Shown here: piece after piece, positions 45,725 to 58,779 of the stretch
Numbering within the stretch: position 1 is the stretch's first letter
Layout: every line of letters begins with the position of its first letter
From: Cryptomeria japonica
Taxonomy: Eukaryota; Streptophyta; Pinopsida; Cupressales; Cupressaceae
Assembly: GCF_030272615.1 (NCBI RefSeq)
Contig: NC_081415.1
Location: 231,883,303 to 231,947,302 of the forward strand
Direction of reading: 5' to 3'
Length of the DNA: 64,000 nt
Program-made: the position numbers and the translations under genes
Notes under the pieces: generated by a model
What the model was told of the DNA's origin: nothing
Database searches by the model: none
Seen by the model: the letters and a program-made list of their open reading frames with translations, nothing else

Positions 45725-46506
45725 TGTTTCTTATTTACATTAACATATTTTTTCATTCCTCTAATAGACAATTTGTCATGATAGCTTTTTCCAAGGCCAA
45801 AGACAATCTTAAGTTGTTATCATCCTGTAATATTCACTAAGGGTGAAGGTAATTGTATTAGTCTGTCTTGATCTTCTCACTCAATTATCATAATTGTAAT
45901 ATATGTAATGATAACATAAGTAAAAAAATGAAACAAAATATATCTTTGTAATTGTCTCAAAAGTTGGACCACTTAGTGGAGCTTGACAGGGCTGTGTAAA
46001 GCCCTTGCTTTGTAATTCTTCTGGTTTGAATAAGTTTTTACCCCTCTTTTAGTTTAAATCTTGTTTGGAAATTAAATGTTTCTAAGAAAACTGCAATACA
46101 AGAAGTAAAATTATTTACGCCATTGGCATTCCCTTCTATGAAGCAGCCATAAGATTTTATGTACCATATCGTACATATTCTATCTTGCTTGCTAATGCAT
46201 GAGTATGTAAGCATGGTTTATAGTTTAAACTTCAAACTGGCAAAAGGACATAAAAGAAATAATGAAGTACATTACTGCATATGGCTCTTCAGGACAAAAT
46301 CTTGTCATAGTTGAATTGGTTTAATTCATTTGGATTACTATATTATGAAAATTATGGTATTAGCTATGATATCAATAGGAGAATGCCATTTTTCAAAATA
46401 ATAAAAGGGTATGACATCAATAGGAGAATGGCATGAGTACCAATAAAAGGGTATTATATCAATAGCAGAATGCCATTTTTCAAAATAATAGAATAAGGGG
46501 GCAAAG
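45725..46506 (+). other. NADK 3' UTR and downstream flank
   Basis: Non-coding AT-rich DNA. No canonical AATAAA could be tied to a cleavage site, though AT-rich near-matches are present. At about 46365-46495 three imperfect copies of a roughly 45-bp phrase (ATCAATAGGAGAATGCCA) stand in tandem just before the hAT element. Confidence 0.55.
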
Positions 46507-47049
46507 CTTGTAAGCAAAGTTGTAGGGTTTGCCTATGCAGGTCCCTGGGACCGGTCCGGTTCGGTTCAGGTTTGAATCATGTTCTGGTTTGCCTTTGGGC
46601 TCGTCCAGGGTCCGCACTCGGGCGAGCTGGTTCGGCTTGTGTGAACTCAGGGGAACCCAAAGCAAACTTGGGTGTCTGGTGGCCTAAAAACTTTATTTTA
46701 AAAATCCGCCACTTGTATAAAGCAAATTTAACCCTAAAAGTGACATCTAAAACACAAAGTAAGTTCATTTTCCCTCATTTGTTTTGCAAACATCAATTTT
46801 TTCATTGCAGGTTGAGAAAATTTTGGCTTCCAACATTAAATAGGAGTTGAAGATTGATTTTTGAAGCTTAAACAATTGTTGCATCATCATTTCTACATGT
46901 TTTCATGCTTCCATTGCTTGAAAGAGGTAGGTTTTTATACATTTTTTTTCAACTATTTTTGTTTCACAAATTGTCAAACATGAAACATTATTTGTTTAGT
47001 TTATCTCTTCTTTAAAGTTATTAGATTTCCACAATCCATGCTATAATTT

Positions 47050-47230
47050 TTTTGATGCTTTTGGATTAGATTGCGTGCAATTTTTTATCATCAATGTTTT
47101 GAATCACACTCCGTGATTCATCATCAGGACGAGAGAAGAGTTCAAAGGAGATGATGATGAATCACAGAGTGTGATTCGAAATGTTGATGATAAAAAAATG
47201 CACACAATATAATCCAGAAGCATCAAGAAA
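47050..47230. repeat. 180-bp imperfect foldback inside the hAT element
   Basis: About 75 bp (GATGCTTTTGGATTAGATTG, then ATCATCAATGTTTTGAATCA) recurs inverted after a short centre, ending TAATCCAGAAGCATCA. It lies just 5' of the transposase ATG. It could be a small inserted foldback element or a structured leader. Confidence 0.8.
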
Positions 47231-47304
47231 TTTACCTCTTCTTTTTCATTATTTTGTTTTTGTTTTTTATTATGTTTATATAATTTCTTGCCATAGGAAC
47301 TAGA

Positions 47305-49751
47305 ATGGCATCTACATCTTCCTCAATAGGCACAAATGAACAAACAAATTATAGATCAGATTCAAATTCTCCCTTATGGAAGTATGTTGACATTATACGA
47401 CTGCTTATAGGAGGAGGTGGTGGATTTCGTTGGAAATGCCAAGGATGTGATATAGAACGTAATAGTTCATATTATCAGGTGGTAGGTCATTTGTGTGGAA
47501 TACCAGGAAGAGACATCAAAAAATGTCTTGGAAAAAATGGTGTGCCTATATCATAAGAGATGGTGTTGAAATATGTAAGGGAGCATGAATAGAAGACAGA
47601 GAAGCCCATAGATTAAATCAAACCGTTCCAAAAAAAACAAAGGGAATGTAGTCCCCATCGAATCTCAATATTGTAGTAGAAAACCACCTCTTCTTTTCCA
47701 CAACCAAGCCTGAAAGTGAAGCACACCCATTGCATGTAAAAGATCAAAGGGGTCTTTAGAAACCACATTTCAAAATGAGAGTAGAGACATTGTTGACCAA
47801 AATGTAGCAAGATGCGTATGTGCAAATAGGTTGGCTTTTAATGTTGTTTACTCCCAATATTTGAAATAAAATGTTGAAAAGTGTTGATGAAGCTTCGAGA
47901 GGGTATAAGGGTCCCGGTTATGAGAAGGTATGTGGAACCTTGTTGGAAAGAGAGGTGAAAGGGGTTGAAGATGCATTGAAGCCCGTAATAGATTCATGGG
48001 TTGAGATATTTGTAGATGTTGTTTTAGATAGGTGGAAAGATTCTAAAAATCGTCTCTTGATCAATGTCACAGCCGTATCCCCTAAAGGGGCAATGTTTTT
48101 GAAAGTTTTGGATTGTGAAGGTTAGGTAAATAAAGGGCAATTTATTGTAAATATTCTTATCTCTACCATTGAGGCAGTGGAACCTTGTAATGTTGTTCAA
48201 ATATAACGGACTGTTGTTTTGTTGGTTGAGAAATGCTATCATCACATTTTTTGGATACCTTGTGTGGTCCATTCACTCAATCTTATGCCACAAAAGATTG
48301 GGAACAAAATTGATTGGATCAAATAGGTGTACGTAGAAGCTGAGGACATCCAAATTTTCATCACAAACCACCATGTCTCAAAGAGATTTTGAGATCTTTT
48401 TTGAGTTTGGAGCTATTGAAGGTATGAAATAGTAATTTAATTTTACATTTTCTGATTTTTTTAATTTATTTTCAATGTTCATAATTTGATTGTGTAAGCT
48501 ATAATGTGTATTTTTCTTTAAAGTTTTGTCTTTATTTTTTAATCATATCGGTACTAATTTTTTTTATAGGTTGTTGAGACCCATTTTGCATCAAACACAA
48601 TCGTCTTGAGACAACCTGTGAAAATTAAAGTGGCACTTTGTAATATGATGATCGACCAAAATTGGGCACCGAGAGGGCAATAAGAATTAGGGCCAAAATA
48701 TTGGATGACTCGTGGTCGGATTTTGTGACATATCTCCTTAGCTTTATTGAGCCAATTATGAGCATGATTTGCTACATTGACATGCATAGGCCTTGCATTG
48801 GAGAGATTTATGATGGCATTGACTCAATGCTTGAGCAGATGAAGTGCATTATAAATGCAAAAGACCAAGACACCGAGGAGAAATTCTTCAAACAAGTTGA
48901 AGCAATTGTTGTAGAAAGGTGGAATAAGATGACCACTCCTTTACATTTTCTTGTCTATGCCTTGACACTAAAGAACTATAGCAATCAATGTATTGATCAA
49001 CCAAGAAGGCTTGCACCATGGAGAGATTTAGAAGTGTTTGATGGGTACAAGGCAACATTCCTTAGACTTTACCTTGAAGATGATGTGTGAGATGTGATTA
49101 CAAATGAGTTCATAGTCCGAACATAAATGATCTAAGTGTTGATGCTCTTTGTCATAGATTCAAGAAGGATGCTCATAGTTCGTGGTACTTCCATGACACA
49201 TGCTTCCAAAACTTACAACCCCTCACATCAAAAGTTTTATCACAAGCAAGTTTAATTAATTAAAATTTATCACAAGTAAGTTTTATTTATGGTTGACTTT
49301 GTCTTCATAGGTCGCTAGTAATTTTTAATTTTATAAATTTATTAATTGTTTGTCTTCATAGATTGCACGTTCTTCATAGATTACACGTTCTTCATAGATT
49401 GCATATTCATCTGCATTAGAAAGAAATTGGAGCACATACAATAAAGCACAATATATTGCAATAAAAAAGAGCGAAGAATGTAGTATACCTGCATTCCAAC
49501 CTACGTCTTCTTTCACACAAGCAACATGACTACAAGCAAGGGGAGTTGAAGATGTGGGATACAAAGCCTGAGCTTACTGACTTGGATGCTTCCGCTTCTC
49601 AGCTTGATGCATTTGATGACTCGGAAAGTGAGCAAACTAATAGTGCAAGTGCAAGTGGCATTGACATTGGTTCATTTGACATCAATGTCAATGATGAGGA
49701 GGATGAGAATGGTGGTGATGATGATTTAGAGAATCCATTCGATGATTAGAC
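47305..49751 (+). pseudogene. hAT transposase (BED finger, DUF659, C-terminal region), broken
   Basis: ATG at 47305 opens MASTSSSIGTNEQTNYRSD, then a BED-type zinc finger: SPLWKYV, GGGFRWKCQGC and HLCGIPGRDIKKC, ending at TAA 47554. A DUF659-like segment lies at about 47871-48125 (SWVEIFVDVVLDRWKDSKNR, LINVTAVSPKGAMFLKVLDC). A later segment at 48662-49090 (ICYIDMHRPCIGEIYDG, EAIVVERWNKMTTPLHFLVY) matches the hAT catalytic and dimerisation region. The acidic C-terminus ends NPFDD with TAG near 49749. Stops and frame changes separate these parts; introns in the original gene are possible. Confidence 0.82.
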
Positions 49752-49926
49752 TTTAAAAATTAAAACTATAGTTCCAATTGTTGAAACAAAGATACTTGAA
49801 CTCGATATTGTTATTTTGTCATTTTGATATTGAACTTGATGTTTATGATACTATGATTACAAGTTTATGTTGGTTTTGTCATTTATGTGATGATGTGTGA
49901 CATTTTAATCTTAATTCATGCTTCTA

Positions 49927-49986
49927 GGCTACACACACACACAGATGAGCACACACACGCACGCATGCGCGCGCGCACACACACAC
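49927..49986. repeat. (CA)n/(CG)n microsatellite
   Basis: Alternating CA and GC dinucleotides near the 3' end of the hAT element, a purine-pyrimidine alternation that can adopt Z-DNA. Confidence 0.9.
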
Positions 49987-50100
49987 TTTTACATTGTTTT
50001 TTGTATTAATGAACCCAAAACGAAACCAAACTCCTTTTCAAAATTTTGCCATATCGACGTACCAGATTCTCGAACCTCAACTGCCAACTTAGCTTGTAAG

Positions 50101-53100
50101 AGAATGAAAGGTCTATTTTGTCGAGTCATTTTGATATACCAGTGGGTTATTTGTAGGTTGTTAGTGTAACTTGCATATGTAAATGTGCCTTGCACTATAA
50201 CATAGACTAATAATTGAGAAGTGTATAAATATAGGCACTGCCTCCCACCTTTGCAATCTCTTAGCTTGAATCATTTTTGACATTTGATTCCATTTTATAG
50301 TGATACATGTTTTCTATTATATTTTTTCATATTTTTGTGAAATTTATTATTCATTTGAATATGGACCTTTTGTTTCTAAACCTTATATGCTCATTAGAGT
50401 TTAGGCATTAAAATGAGGGTGCTTAGATTAGGAAATTTGAGTAAGGATGAAGCTTAGGGTTATGATCAAGGTTATAATTGCAATTATGATTAGTGTTAGA
50501 ATTAAGGTTACACTAAGGGTTAGGGATAGACTAAAATTCACAAGCATGAAGCTTAAGGTTACAAGGTTATAATTACAATTATGATTAGTGTTAGAATTAA
50601 GGTTATAGTTATGGTCAAGGTTAAACTAAAACTGGGGTAATGATGAAAATTAGGATTAGAAATAGAGTGTGTTAGGTATTTCATTTTGTGTTGGGTTGCA
50701 AGTTCCTTTCCTTTGCAATGTCACCTTTTTTCTAAAATAGAGAACTCTACAAGATTGTGGTAAAGGAAAAGGATTGCAGATCTAAATTCCTTGCAAAGTG
50801 TAGTGTGTAGGAACTTGTTCATAGGGTGTTGTGTATTCATAGAGCTTCCACGCTTGTGGAAAAAACGGTTCATTTTGGCATCCAAAGTCACCTTGAGGGG
50901 ATTTTGATGTTTAATGGTTTGAGGGTTAATAGGGTTACATTGGCAATTAAGAGCATAACTTGTAGTGGTCATGTAAATGAATAGGAGCTAGGGAGGTGAG
51001 AAGCAACACCAATTGTGTGATGATTGGTGAGCGCTCATTGATAATTTTTGGGTGGGTTAAGAAAATACTTGACACATCCATTGTTTGTTGAATGTGTGAC
51101 ATTGACTCACTTGGCAAGACCAACACAAAGGCACCTAAGAACCATAGATTGAGGGTTTGACTCTTACCAACCAATTGAATGTGTGACAATGGTTCGCTTG
51201 GCAAGACCAACACAAATGCACCTAAGGACTATAGGTTGAGGGTTTGACCCTTGCCAATCAATTGAATGTGTGACAATGGCTTGCTTGGCAAGACCAACAC
51301 AAAGGCACCTAAGGACTATATGTAGAGGGTTTGACACTTGTCAACCAATTGAATATGTGACAATGGTTCGCTTGGCAAGACCAACACAAAGGCACCCAAG
51401 GACTATAGGTTGAGGGTTTGACCCTTGCCAACTACCTACCTTAAATTTGTTTGGTAACTTTTAATTAGATAGAGCACATAGGCAACATTGAGAAACTATG
51501 GAAACCCTTTTATTTCTAAACTATACATATGAGTTATCTTTAAAAAAATTAAGAAAAAAAAGCTTAACTACTCTCTTGAAATTCAAGGAGAAATTTCAAG
51601 GAGAATGAGTTGTGTAAAAAAAAGAAAACTTGAATTGAATTCTTAATTTAGTAGATTTATTTTAATTAGTGAGACAAGAAACTTACTATTTATACTCCAT
51701 TCAACTTTTACTCTTCTAAATTAAAATTGAAGTACAATTATTATAATATAATCAAAGTAAATTATAGCATCCACACAAAAATATATTATTTGATCAACAC
51801 TAAATGAAAAGAGTTCAAGTAATGAAGGCTAAGCCAAAATTTATATGTAAAATATTCAATAAATAGGAAAAGCTTAATATTAAGAGTGAACTTGAGCAAT
51901 TTTCATTGGAGCTAGATACATATACCATATTTATTTAGGATACATATAGATTTTAATAATGGAAGTTTGAATGAAATATACTGCCAAATTTGATTATGAA
52001 ATATGAAATTCAACAATTTTTTGGTATTCTTTTTTAATTAACCATTGGCTCTAAGGTTCTTACCAAAATGTTGATGAAGTGACCAAGTGACCAATTCATT
52101 AAAAATAAGGAACCTATTTGAATCAAAGATTGAAAAGGATAATGAAAAAAATGATTATATACTTTTACAAATTGAGCCTTACCAAGCTTAATAGGTTAAT
52201 CCCAAAAATCCGCAAAGGATATTACAACTAAGTGAAGTTAGGTGAATTCTCAAACAAAGATGATTCTGCATTTAAGATTTTAATTGTTCTTTGTTGAAGG
52301 TTATAATGCTTGAAAGTGCAAAACTCTAATGTAAGTACTTAGCCTCAATGATGTAGCTATAAAAATAAATCTTGCTCACACATGTTTATAAATATATTCA
52401 TTTTTAGTTTCTTACATCACCATTGACCTAGTACAATACACCATACACAACACTCTAAGGTTGTTAACAAGGACACAATCACAATGATTTTAACAAGAAT
52501 TTATAGTAATGTATTGTGTATAATGGTAGAATTAAATAAAACTAGAAATATACAAAAGGATCGAAATAATTTTCTTGATTTAAAATGTTATGGATGGTCA
52601 ACCTTATTCCATGAGATTGGTGCTTACTCATTAACACAAAGTCTACCAACTCTACATGGACACCTTAATAACATTCCAAAGCCTTGTTTTTAAATGGATT
52701 TAATTTTCTTCGCTCCATCTTGTAGAGCTCAAGCCTTTAAATAATCTTTATCCTTAGTAATGCAATCTCTTCTAAATAACCCTCAAATTTTCTTAAACCT
52801 TCATGTACTAGTGTGAAAGATTTCCACACAACATACACATGCATATAATGAAAGGTTTTATTACACGTCTTAGATACAAAAATTAGATATCTGGTATAAA
52901 ATACAACAAATGTGTATTTAGGGTTTCTTTAAATTCATTAAAACTTTAAAATATTTATTGAGATACACTGCAAGACAATAATAAAGTTGTTTTATAACAA
53001 TTTTTTGAACTACAATTACAAATGATCGACAAACTTGAATATTTGAGTTACAATTATATACAAAGGTCATAAATGAAATATGGATCAACATAAATGAGCT

Positions 53101-55639
53101 TTTAACATATAGATGCAAAGTACCCAACCCTTTTTGATGAATAGCAAATGATCTTACATTGGAATTAGGGCACCAAAAGAACATGACCAAAAGAGTGCAA
53201 GAACCATCCTATTGCCATCATTAACTACATCCTCTAGCCTAAAAAATGCCATCCCAAGGTTGAAGAACATATCAACAATCACCAAAAATTTGATCATAAA
53301 GATCTACCATTAAGTCACTCACTAATTGATGCCTAGATTTATGCACAAAAGACTTAGAAATTCTACGAAACCCATTGCAAAAATCATCCCAAGGGCATAT
53401 GATAAATCAATCCTTGTGAGATATGATCTACGCAATAACTTTAGCAAGGACATGACATCCTCCCTTGTAGAATCCATTCTCTCAAGGTATACAAAATGAT
53501 TTTGGGTATTTTCTAGTAAGTGCATGGCCAAATTAGGTAATAAATGAAACCCTATTTTCTTACAATTTCTCGTTGGCCAAAGTTGCTCAAATCACATGAC
53601 CAAAACAATGCTTAATCTTCCTTGGGAAATGAAAAATATGACTTTGATGTTTGTTAGTACCTTTTTGGCATATTGAGTCACTTTTTGGTGACACCATGGC
53701 TTTTTAGACAATTTTGGTGAGTTATAGAAAATTTGGAGAAAATGGGTAAGTGTCACACAATTTGGAGGTTGGTGAAAAATCATACCTCATGCTTGTGTTG
53801 GAATTTAGAGATAATTGGGAGGTTATATCAAGGAGAGAGGTGAAATGAAGGAAGTTCAAGGGGAAGCTTGACAAATGATAAAGCATCAGGATGTTAAGAT
53901 TGGGGTGTAAATATGAGCTTATAATTTTTATAGATGTAAGAAAAAGGTTGATATTCAAACTCTAAAAGAGTTTTATGAAAGAATTGATAGAGTTTTAAGA
54001 TTTTAGGGTGACAAGAAATGAGTATTGAGAATAAGGGTTGGCCACAACAAAGATAAAAATATTGGAGTAAGGGTTTGAGGAAGTATGGAACAAGGCATTG
54101 GAGAAATGAATGGCTTGATCCTTTGGCCTGATAGACTTGACATCTTTGGAACATGAAAATATGACATCAACATGTAACTTCAAAAAATGGATGGTATTAT
54201 GATCATATAAAGATGTCATCAACAAGTATGGATCAACTCGCAACTTTGATTAAGGGTGATATCAACTTGAAAGAATCAAAGTGATAAGGTTTGTGGGGAA
54301 GTGGTATTTGGGGATGGAAAAGTCGAAAGACTTAATGCTAAAAATGCTTAAGGTAAATGATCAAACTTCGAAGTTGTAGGGGAACAATGAAAATAACATG
54401 ATTCTCAAGAGATGCTCAAAACTTTGGTGCCAAAAGACTTAAATATTTGGATTGCAATGAATTGGGTTTTTAGGATTTAAAAGGGAGCAAGATGACAATA
54501 TGCTCAAGTTTGAAAGCCCAATTAATAAAAGATGACTCTAATCACGATTGGTGGTTGGAGGCTAGGAATGAATAAGAGCGACATGAATGGAGGATTGACT
54601 TGACACTTGAATGACAAAAAATATTCTAAGGCACCAAGAATATTTAGAATTTGGATGAGTAGCATGAAAACCATGACAAGTATGAAGTTTGAGAATCTAT
54701 AATTAGACAAATTGTACAAAGGTTTGAATTGGATTGTTATAACAAGGTGGAAGGGCATGCTATGAGGATGAAGCATGATATGTTGATGGACAAAGGGAAA
54801 CACATATGCTAGGGATGACATACTAATTAGGAAATCCCTAAAGTACAAGTCTGAAACTTTGACAACCTATATAGAACTTCAAGAAAATCACCCACACAAC
54901 TTCATAATATTTTTTGGAATTTTTAGAGGCATTGAAACATTAACATATATGGGATAGTTTAGATCAAACTTAGGAAAATTTTTGACAAAGGGAAAGCCCA
55001 CTTTTACTATCTCAAATCATGTATAAAAGATAGGTGTAAACAACATCACTATGACATATGAGAAAACACAAATAAGTATGCAAAATTGTAGGATAAACAT
55101 GGCTAGGTTCTAGCATTCAATCATTTTGGGGACGTGTTCCACTTGCTTGCACAATGAGATCCCAAGATTTCTTTTGGTGAGTAGACCAGAAAGAGAAAAA
55201 ATAGTGGGATAAAACACTTCACCCTGACCAACAAGTGTTAAGAGTACACAAATAATAGTATGGACATACCTTGCCATGATACATAGACCATCATGAATAC
55301 ACAAAACCAAATATACAGTTGTGCATAAAAAGGAGTAGGCTACAACCTAAGAGAAATAACTTTTTAATGAATTGTCCATGAATAAGCAACTCTTGAAACT
55401 CACCATTCAAGCCGGTAATGCAGTATAATTAATCTTCACCACATGTGTTCTCAATGCAATATTGACCCAACCACATTGAATCAAATTTGCCATTTTATCT
55501 TTATATTGTGACTTGAGATTCCATACTAAGATCGAGTCTCCTACAAATTTTCTTGTGCTTGTCTCTTATCAAACAAGTATTTGACTTCTTTTTTTCTTTA
55601 GATTCACATTTCGTGCTCTTTTTTTTCTTTAATTAAGTT
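50101..55639. other. Unassigned intergenic DNA with short tandem repeats
   Basis: I find no gene here. Two imperfect copies of GGTTATAATTACAATTATGA lie 95 bp apart at about 50468 and 50563. A four-unit minisatellite lies at 51089-51436. The part nearest 55639 may be the 3' untranslated region of the decayed Ty3 element on the minus strand. Confidence 0.5.
51089..51436. repeat. Minisatellite, four 87-bp units
   Basis: Units start at about 51089, 51176, 51263 and 51350. Each contains CTTGGCAAGACCAACACAAA and GAGGGTTTGAC. Units differ at several positions, so the array is not very recent. Confidence 0.92.
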
Positions 55640-58600
55640 CAACTAGCTAGTATATTCTTCAAGCCATATCTTTATCAAACTTTTTACTTTCTTTTTGCAT
55701 GAACTTGTAAATGTGCATTAAATTGTTGATTGACAACCTTGCATCAACACCATATAATAACTCAAATGGCAAATAGGAAAATAATTTATTTGACATTGCT
55801 TTCTTAGCCCATACATTCAATCTCAACTTGTTTTTCCAAGCCTCTTTATTATCATATATGAATGTCTTAATGGTTTTCATCAAACTTTTATTAGTTGATT
55901 CCACCTATCCATTTCCTTGGGGTTAATTTGGTGAAGAATATGAAACTATTAATCCATTTTCATCACAAACATTAGTGAATTCAATTGGCCTAGAACATGC
56001 TGTAGTCACATAAATCTGTTTGTTTTAATTAAATAAATATTTACTATTTATTTGATTAAAAATCCACTAGCCAATTGTTAATTAAATTAACATTTAATTA
56101 ATTCATCTTCAAACATTCTCCTATTAATTAAACAAATTATTCAATTTATTTTAATTAATTCATTAAACCAAATTCACAATCAATTAAATGAATAAATAAT
56201 ATTTAATTAATTTAATCCCCTTTCTTCTTTTAAATAAATAAATTAAACATTTATTTAAATCATTTAACCCCCCCCACTTGCACTCTCCTACAAATGCAAG
56301 TTGCAACCACAAGTTGAAATAAATAAATTTTATTTTAATTTAAATCCTATTTTCCCTCACCCACCAAATCCACTTGCACTCCTAAATCCCCTTCTAGACC
56401 CTTCTAACCACTTTCTAATCATTCCTAATTAGCCTAATCCATCTCCTAAATATTGTCACATTCCTAAGCAACTTGGAGTCACTTCTCAAAGCCTTCAAAG
56501 TCTTTGAAAAACATTTAATGCTTTATGTGTCCAACAAGCTAACCTCTAAAGTCTTCCAAACCACTAATGGCTCTTACATGACCATTAATGGCTCTTACAT
56601 AACCATTTATGGTTAAATCCACTTGCTCCCATGGTTAGAGACTTTACCTCTAAATTCAACCCTCATGTAACCCATGTGTCTTCTCAAGCATTTATTGCTT
56701 TGACCATGGTTATCCTCACTAACTCTTGCACAAGAGTTTATCCATTGGATAAAGACATTATTTATTGGATAATGGCTTTATTCTTTCAACTCAAAATTAA
56801 AATTACCTCCCAAGTTAACCCTCAAGTCATGTCAAGCATTTAATGCTTATTCCCTATCCTCTCAACCCATCTCTTGTTGACATTTGTCATCTTGGGATTG
56901 GGTTGAAAGCCCTCACATGGATCTTAAACCCTTCAATCCTGACCCTTGTTGAGATTACTCAATCTCAACCATCCATTGCTCCATTTTACCTATAAATAGA
57001 GCTCATTTCTTCATAATCCAGATCCTGAACACTTGTATGCATTTAACTTATAGTCAATTTTAGAGAGTATTTTAACATAATCACTTATGTTGTCATTTTG
57101 GACTAAAATTAATCTTAGTTCATAATATCTCATATTTAGCTTGTTTTACACTTGCATAGCATAGTTTAAAGCATTTTTCAATCTTAATTCTCCATAAGAC
57201 ATCCATAGTGCAAAAAGTTGCTAAGAGCTACACTCATTTGGAAACTTGGAGAGGAGAGGAACAAGGGAGGAGGAGCTACAAGCATGGTGGAAGGCATTTG
57301 GAGATGCCTTGTTGCGTTCGTTATCTTAGTTAAATTCTCTATTTTGCTTATAGTGTCTCTCTTGGTATGCCTGTTTAGGATAGTGTTTGATATTTGATTT
57401 CCTAACACTAACGATTGGTTTTCTCGCTTGTTGTTTGTGTTTTGTCATCCTAACTATCATTCCTTTTTGCAGAGCATCACATGCAATTATCAATAATTAG
57501 CTTGTTTGGGATGTTCCAAGCACAGTTATTATGTAGTCAATATTAAAATCAATCACCATTTTCTTATAGCTCACATTGTAGGGATCATTTCAACTCATTT
57601 TATGATAAAGTTTGTGACTACAATGATCGAGTTTAAGAAACCACTATATTTTTCAATTATTTCCCCAATGAAATCAATGCCCCATTGCTGAAAATGGGCC
57701 TCCATTATTAAGGGCCTCAAAGTTAAAGTATTGAATTTTTTTTTTAATTTACCTAAAAAGTGTAGGCAATGATCTCATTTTCTTACCAACTAACGTTCAT
57801 TAGAAAATGAGGATGGCCACTAATAAGAAACCATTAGAATTCAATGAATAGTAGTTTTGACCATGTCCATCATATGCACTATTGCGAATCTTTATTAGCA
57901 CTTCATTGGATCTTTCTTCATTTAGGCATATAAAAAAGGTACTATCCCTACTTCGGATGAGTTTCCCACCAACTAAAGCATATTTTTAGGCATGCAACTT
58001 AAGTGTTCTCCTTTGGTTATTTGTTATTCCTTTTGGGAAGTTCATGTGGTATTAATAATACAATATGTCATTGTACCATGGACACTATTGTAATTTGCAT
58101 TCCTTTTTTTGCTCATCCTTGGCGTTAATTTGATTCATATTAGACACCTCTAAATTGGACTTAGCCATCAACCTAACAAGACCCTACCTTGAGACTATTT
58201 TTATGAATTGAATATCCATATGAAACTCTTGGATCTTGTTGATTTACCTACACCTTCTATCAATCACTTGTTCTTGGGTGAAAATATCTTGCACAATATG
58301 CAACAATTTTTGTACCTACTAGATAAGGTCTACTTTATTTTATAGCCTTGACTAGGGCATAGGCTTGCTTCTCCATAACTTCATACTTCAACTCAACATT
58401 GTGGAGTGATATTGAAAATGAGAGGTGTTTCTTATACCCATTCGAGTTCTATTGTCACAGAACAACAACAACAACAATATTGAAGGAATCAAAAGAAAAC
58501 AACTAAATGGGTTCTAAACTTTTGTTGAGGCCAAAATAGGGGCATGATTATTTCCTACTTCACACATTAAAAAGATTTTTTTGGATCCCCATCTCTTTTC

Positions 58601-58779
58601 TTTTCTTCAATTTTTTTAACATTTCTTTTGTTTGATTAGTAAAATTTGAGACTAGTTGGCTTAAAAAGTTGATTTGTCTAACAATTAATTGTATAACCTT
58701 TATAGTCTTAGGTTGAGGAATTGTATCAATCACTTCAACCCTTTTTGGATCTATTTTGATCCCATCTTTAGACACTATA
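55640..58779 (-). pseudogene. Decayed Ty3/gypsy (Tat-like) pol, interrupted by a solo LTR
   Basis: Read on the minus strand, 58779-58560 gives the end of RT (VSKDGIKIDPKRVEVIDTIP, then INFLSQLVSNF). Around 57720-57540 lies a degraded integrase core start (GPFSAMG). Around 55990-55650 is the integrase C-terminal part (IEFTNVCDENGLIVSYSS, VESTNKSLMKTIKTF, LPFELLYGVDARL). These phrases fit Tat/Athila-type pol. The 5' part is separated by the copia insertion at 58780. Many stops and indels. Confidence 0.75.
56001..57479 (+). mobile_element. Solo LTR, 1,479 bp, inserted in the decayed Ty3 pol
   Basis: It starts TGTAGTCACATAAATC and ends AGAGCATCA, in the TG...CA form. The 5-bp target duplication CATGC flanks it (55996-56000 and 57480-57484). 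There is no internal coding region. The first 300 bp are dominated by ATTTAATTAA-type repeats. The orientation given is the one that reads TGTAGTC first; it is not independently proved. Confidence 0.82.

Larger units (their letters stand above)
46515..50092 (+). mobile_element. hAT DNA transposon, 3,578 bp, inactive
   Basis: Flanked by the 8-bp target duplication CTTGTAAG (46507-46514 and 50093-50100). Terminal inverted repeats are short: CAAAGTTG at the left and CAACTTAG at the right (C-W-A-A-G-T-T-G). It encodes a broken transposase with BED finger, DUF659-like segment and acidic tail. Its 3' subterminal sequence (AAAATTTTGCCATATCGAC) resembles that of the MITE at 16410-16910 (AAAATTTCTGCCATACTGAC), so the MITE probably belongs to this family. 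Confidence 0.88.

Noticed and set aside
50380-50680. Telomere-like TTAGGG/TTTAGGG repeats
   Set aside because: AGGGTTAGGG-like strings are scattered and irregular within a GGTTA-rich decayed repeat, with no tandem heptamers.
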